Positions 60,239 to 64,000 of a stretch of DNA of 64,000 nt are shown here, one piece after another. Source of the stretch: Isoetes taiwanensis (lineage: Eukaryota > Streptophyta > Lycopodiopsida > Isoetales > Isoetaceae); the NCBI GenBank assembly GCA_021234155.1, contig JAJEKV010000091.1, positions 372,001 through 436,000 on the forward strand, read 5' to 3'. Every line of letters starts with the position of its first letter. The first letter of the stretch is position 1. The position numbers and the translations under genes are program-made. Below the pieces are notes generated by a model. That model had not been told where the DNA came from, made no database searches, and saw nothing but the letters and a program-made list of their open reading frames with translations.

Positions 60239-60980
60239 TGTGACGACCATATGGGTATTCGTATTTATACAAATATTTTACCTCATATTATAAAAGATGA
60301 TTGTCACACGGATGCAAAAAAGGTAGTTGCACAAAGCAAGATTTGAACTCGCAACCTTCTAGCTACAAGTCAAGCATCTTTGACAAATACACTACCAATA
60401 CTTAGAGATCGGCCACATGTTTTTCTGCCCGAAAATCATGACGTTCTGGGAGTGGGCCGCCCCCATTCTCCAAATCAACTGCAACCAGCTTCAATGGCCA
60501 AAAATTATGATGTTGGAGAAAGATAAGTTAGGCCACCATTATCGCGATTGCCCTCCGGGCTGTTTGGAAGCATAGATGTGCTTTGCTATGGGTGGCTAAG
60601 GATCTCCTGCAAAAAAAAAAAAATGTATTCAACCATGATATTGCCCTTATGGCTATATCTCACTTCAGAAATGGGGCCGCGGATCATGACAAAGCCTTTG
60701 ACCTACTGGGTAATCGCTCAGGCTTTTATTCGCGACTTCAAATGTTCTTGGATGTGTGACGGTGGTAGGTTTGGCGTCTGCCCGCATGAGACGTAATGAT
60801 CGAACTCCCACACTTCATATTCTGATATGAGTTGGTGGTAGATTTGCGCTGAGGAGCAAATGGTGTGAACGAGGGCTAGTGCCCAAATCGAGAGCTCTTA
60901 GCTCAAGCCCCTCGTGGCATTTCCTTTTTCTTTCTCTACATGTAATTATAACAATCTAAATAAATGAACTTTCTAGCGCT

Positions 60981-61017
<37 letters not shown>

Positions 61018-61356
61018 TAGAGAAGATTTCCTCGCATCTTTTCATATGCAGGATTATTTGCAAGAGGTTCTTCTAGAACCTCTATGCATGTGCGACACTT
61101 GACATGATCTCGTCCATTGGTCTAGATATATAAAGAGGCGCTTCCTTCTTGTCAAACCATTGCAGTTCAACGCCAGTCTTGAGCCTTCTAGGCATCTCTC
61201 TCATGTTCCCGCTTGCCTTTGACCATTGTATTCTTTGTTTCTTCATCATATATCGATTCTTTATCAATCTTGACATATTTCTTCTATATTACTTGCATAT
61301 TCTTCAGATATTCTCCTTGCTTTCGCTAGGTTTCATGACAATCGATTCCCCTCACA
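60239..61356 (+). repeat. Chromovirus LTR (plus), second copy
   Basis: Starts TGTGACGACC and ends ACA before ATGGTATCG; the primer-binding site reads TGGTATCGTAACAT here against TGGTATCAGAACAT in the first copy. Confidence 0.72.
60409..61014 (+). mobile_element. L1 LINE fragment, second copy
   Basis: Same fragment and same ACTTAGAGA flanks (60400-60408 and 61015-61023) as 32699-33301, with a longer A run (about 34) and broken frames. Confidence 0.82.
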
Positions 61357-61449
61357 ATGGTATCGTAACATGATGCCCGTGAACCCAGATTATCGCACTA
61401 GCCATGCCCTAATTAGTTAGGGTCGATTAGCTTGCAAAGGAGCTGCTAA

Positions 61450-62447
61450 CACTAGAGTTGTCCCTTGATGAACCCAAATGGGTTCATTCGTACACTTTTT
61501 TTGAAATTCTATTATAGCTCCGAGATAAAGAATTTGTCTACATACTCACAATATGTTGTCCTCCATGAGTGTATATATAAGAAACAATTTATGAAAAATA
61601 TAGAAAGCTTCTATTACCAGCCATAATGTGGAGCCGAACGCAAAGGGGTCAAGTTTGTTCTTAAAGTCTTTAACATTTCTCACATTATTTTGCAAATATG
61701 ATTTTTCCTAGGAATTCTAATTCTTTCATCTTGTAGTTCGTGATATGAGAAATCTATCACAAGAAGAATTAGAAAAATCTATGGTAGAATTTTCGAGAAA
61801 TAATTTCTAAAAGTTTGAAGTTCAGAAGTTCTTTATGGACCCAGTTAGGTCCCCCGAGGGTCAATATTTTGAAAATTCATAGTACTACTCCACTTTTTGA
61901 AAAAAATGAAATCCATTTAGCAAGACGTGTAGTACTTAGTATCTACTTCCATTGAAAAATAATAGTACCTTCACATTCTTATTCTATTTCAAATATCATG
62001 GATATGAAATGGTTCCTAGATGTTTGTTTTTCAAAAATTTCTTAGGGACCCGACTGGGTCTCTCAAGGATTGTGATTTGCTCATTGATATATCAAATTTT
62101 TATGAGATCACATGAAATTTGAAAAATGAGTAGCATTTTTAGGCTACGTTCATAGAAAATTAATGTTATCTTGAAATTTGTATTCCATGTTGAGTGTCAT
62201 GAGATTATATCATATCATCAAAACTATTGAATTGAGTGTATTTCAAGGTGCGATTTGTGCCAAACTTGTGAAGAATTTGATTTTGCCATTGAATATGGTG
62301 GTACAACTTTGAGTTAATCTTACAATTCAGGTGTTCATATTTAAAATCTCATAAGTATCATGAAGAACTAGTCCTTAATATGGAGAAGGGATTGAGGGAC
62401 CCATACGGGTTGATGAACCCAAACAGGTTCCTGAGACAACTCTAGTG
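61450..62447. mobile_element. TTAA-type element, second copy
   Basis: Nearly identical to 33733-34731 over 1 kb. The right flank is TTAA; the left flank reads CTAA instead of TTAA. Confidence 0.68.
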
Positions 62448-64000
62448 TTAAGGAATCCTTCTAAGTTTCTGTTTAGTATCTTAAGTGACCTATGTATGTG
62501 AAATAGGATTTAATTAGGAAGAGAAGTGCAGGGGAGAAGTGGGAAGTAATGTTAAGTTTTGGGCAGAAAAGAGTCGCTTGTTCTCAAGGGCCATAACTTT
62601 TTCTAGGAAGCTCAAGATTGAGGTGATTTTGGCAGGGTGCGTAGAGGACACTTGAATTGACTAAAACTTTCAAAAATACCCTATTGGAAGATGGTCCAAT
62701 AAAAAGATTTTTAGACATTCCCAAACTGTTGCGCCTAGAACATTTTAGATGGTTATTTTCAGATTCTAAGGCATATAAGCGTCAAAAAATAAAATAGTTT
62801 TTTTTTTTTTTAAACTAATAGTCATAGAGACGTTTTCAAGGCTTTTTTCCATGCTTGTTGTTGAGTGCCGCCATAGCCACCGTGATGTTCGCCATAACCA
62901 TCGTGATAACCGCCATAGCCGTCATTACTATACCTTCATGCTGTTGCTTCATAAGTTCTCGCCAAATACCAACCCTGCAGGCCTTTCCTTGTGCTAACTC
63001 TTCTTTGTTATGTCAATGGCTCGTGATCAAACAAACTCGTGAGCCTTAAGACTTGCATTGTAGCCCAACTTTTGCTTAGTTAGATTTGAAGTTAGCCAAG
63101 ACCCCAGGTGTAATCAAACCTATTCTCGACCTGCTTGCACACTGCTTTCTGCTGGATTTTTCTATACCCTATCCTATTTTCCATCTGAGTGTGCACTTTT
63201 TTCATTAAGTTTAATGCTTTGGGTGTCAGTTACACCCTTGCAGATCATCCAGATGAGGTCTAGGCCCATCAGAATATTATCCTTCCCCACGATAGATACA
63301 ATTGAGCTCATCAAAGGACGTTTAAAGGATTATGGATCTTGCTACTATTAGTGATGCCCAGGAAATAGTAAAAGGTGATTCCAGCTGGAAATAGGGGCAC
63401 CGATTACATATACCTTGGTGATGGGGAGTGTATTCTATAGGGGGAATATTTAAGTCGTATTTAATTAAAGTGGGACTCATTCCATTCCCATTTTTTTTCT
63501 AACCCGCTAATTTACATAAAAAGTAGCACCTCTAATTCAAAACTATCCTTAATTCAATTTTTGAATAAAACTCAATCCGAAGCCAGGTCAGTAGCTTTTC
63601 CTGTGTTCGCGAAGTCGAGAACAAAAAACAATGCAATCAAAACAAAGGAAATTCATTAAAGTTTGAAACCAAAGATCTAGTTGAAAATGAATTTTTATTA
63701 ATAAATTGAACAGATATAATGTATTTTACATCGGACGCAGAGACCATGGCGGTCTTTGCCGCCACTACAAGCTACATCATCTTGGTAGGTGGTCCACCTT
63801 AGGGATTAACTTGTGGCGCTTCTTCATGCCGCCCTCAGAAGCCTTGGGGGCAACCTCAAGAGTGTGGAATGCCTCACGGGAGGTGCCTCTCGAGCTACCG
63901 CCCACTCGCCCACCCGACTTCTCCACTCGCCCCCCGCAGCCTTTTCATCGAATATGCTCCTTCCCCAACCTCCGCGGATGTTATGCAATGCTTGCAAGAT

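Larger units (their letters stand above)
48405..64000 (+). repeat. Second copy of 20649-36285 (large direct duplication, continues past the window)
   Basis: Order and orientation match the first copy: LINE ORF1 part, gag N-terminus, AT-rich stretch, minus LTR and chromovirus, plus 3' end and LTR, LINE fragment, TTAA element. The offset falls from 27,756 at the start to about 27,720 at the end. The left edge is abrupt (shared sequence begins CCTTTATATGA). Some stretches are almost identical (for example 61440-62860), others carry many changes at CAG, CTG and CG sites. Confidence 0.93.

Noticed and set aside
1-64000. tRNA or rRNA genes
   Set aside because: No cloverleaf-compatible A/B boxes or rRNA-like stretches were recognised; TGGTATCAGA at 33645 is a primer-binding site, not a tRNA.

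Overview
The window reads as nuclear DNA of a land plant. It has short GT-AG introns, a plant-type monoacylglycerol lipase/caffeoylshikimate esterase-like gene, plant L1 LINEs with a zf-RVT tail, Ty3/Gypsy chromovirus remnants, a Helitron and several MITEs. Lineage within plants cannot be fixed from this sequence. Nearly everything except the lipase gene is transposon-derived or decayed.

Region 1-7.65 kb (minus strand): a gene for a Crypton-derived, DUF3504-like (ZMYM2/QRICH1 C-terminal type) tyrosine recombinase, running off the left edge. Its coding exon is split at one A^T dinucleotide by a 5,336-bp non-autonomous Helitron (800-6135) with a 5'-TC end, a 3' hairpin and a CTAG end. Removing the Helitron restores the reading frame exactly. 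Upstream lie GGCGCC repeats, a foldback element (7716-7852) and a Tourist/Harbinger-like MITE (7967-8770).

Region 9.1-10.9 kb (plus strand): an apparently intact eight-exon alpha/beta-hydrolase gene, 403 aa.

Region 11-22.2 kb: a foldback element, then a decayed Gypsy gag-protease (minus) interrupted by a 7.47-kb L1 LINE (14389-21856) with a perfect 16-bp target-site duplication. The LINE is itself interrupted near the end of ORF1 by a 658-bp MITE.

Region 22.2-36.3 kb: AT-rich repeat sequence, a minus-strand chromovirus fragment, a plus-strand 3' end and LTR of the same family lying head-to-head with it, a LINE 3' fragment inside that LTR, and a 999-bp TTAA-flanked element.

Region 36.3-48.4 kb: repeat-rich sequence with about 18 copies of a TCGACT...AGTCGA hairpin. 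It contains a noisy minus-strand multi-exon gene with an FCP1-like phosphatase domain and an unclassified coding-like stretch.

Region 48.4-64.0 kb: a second copy of 20.65-36.3 kb, beginning abruptly inside LINE ORF1, at an offset of about 27.7 kb. Its divergence is bimodal: some stretches are almost identical, others carry dense changes focused on CAG/CTG and CG sites. This looks more like uncorrected long-read consensus error over heavily methylated DNA than natural evolution, so gene breaks there, and probably in 36-48 kb, should not be taken at face value.
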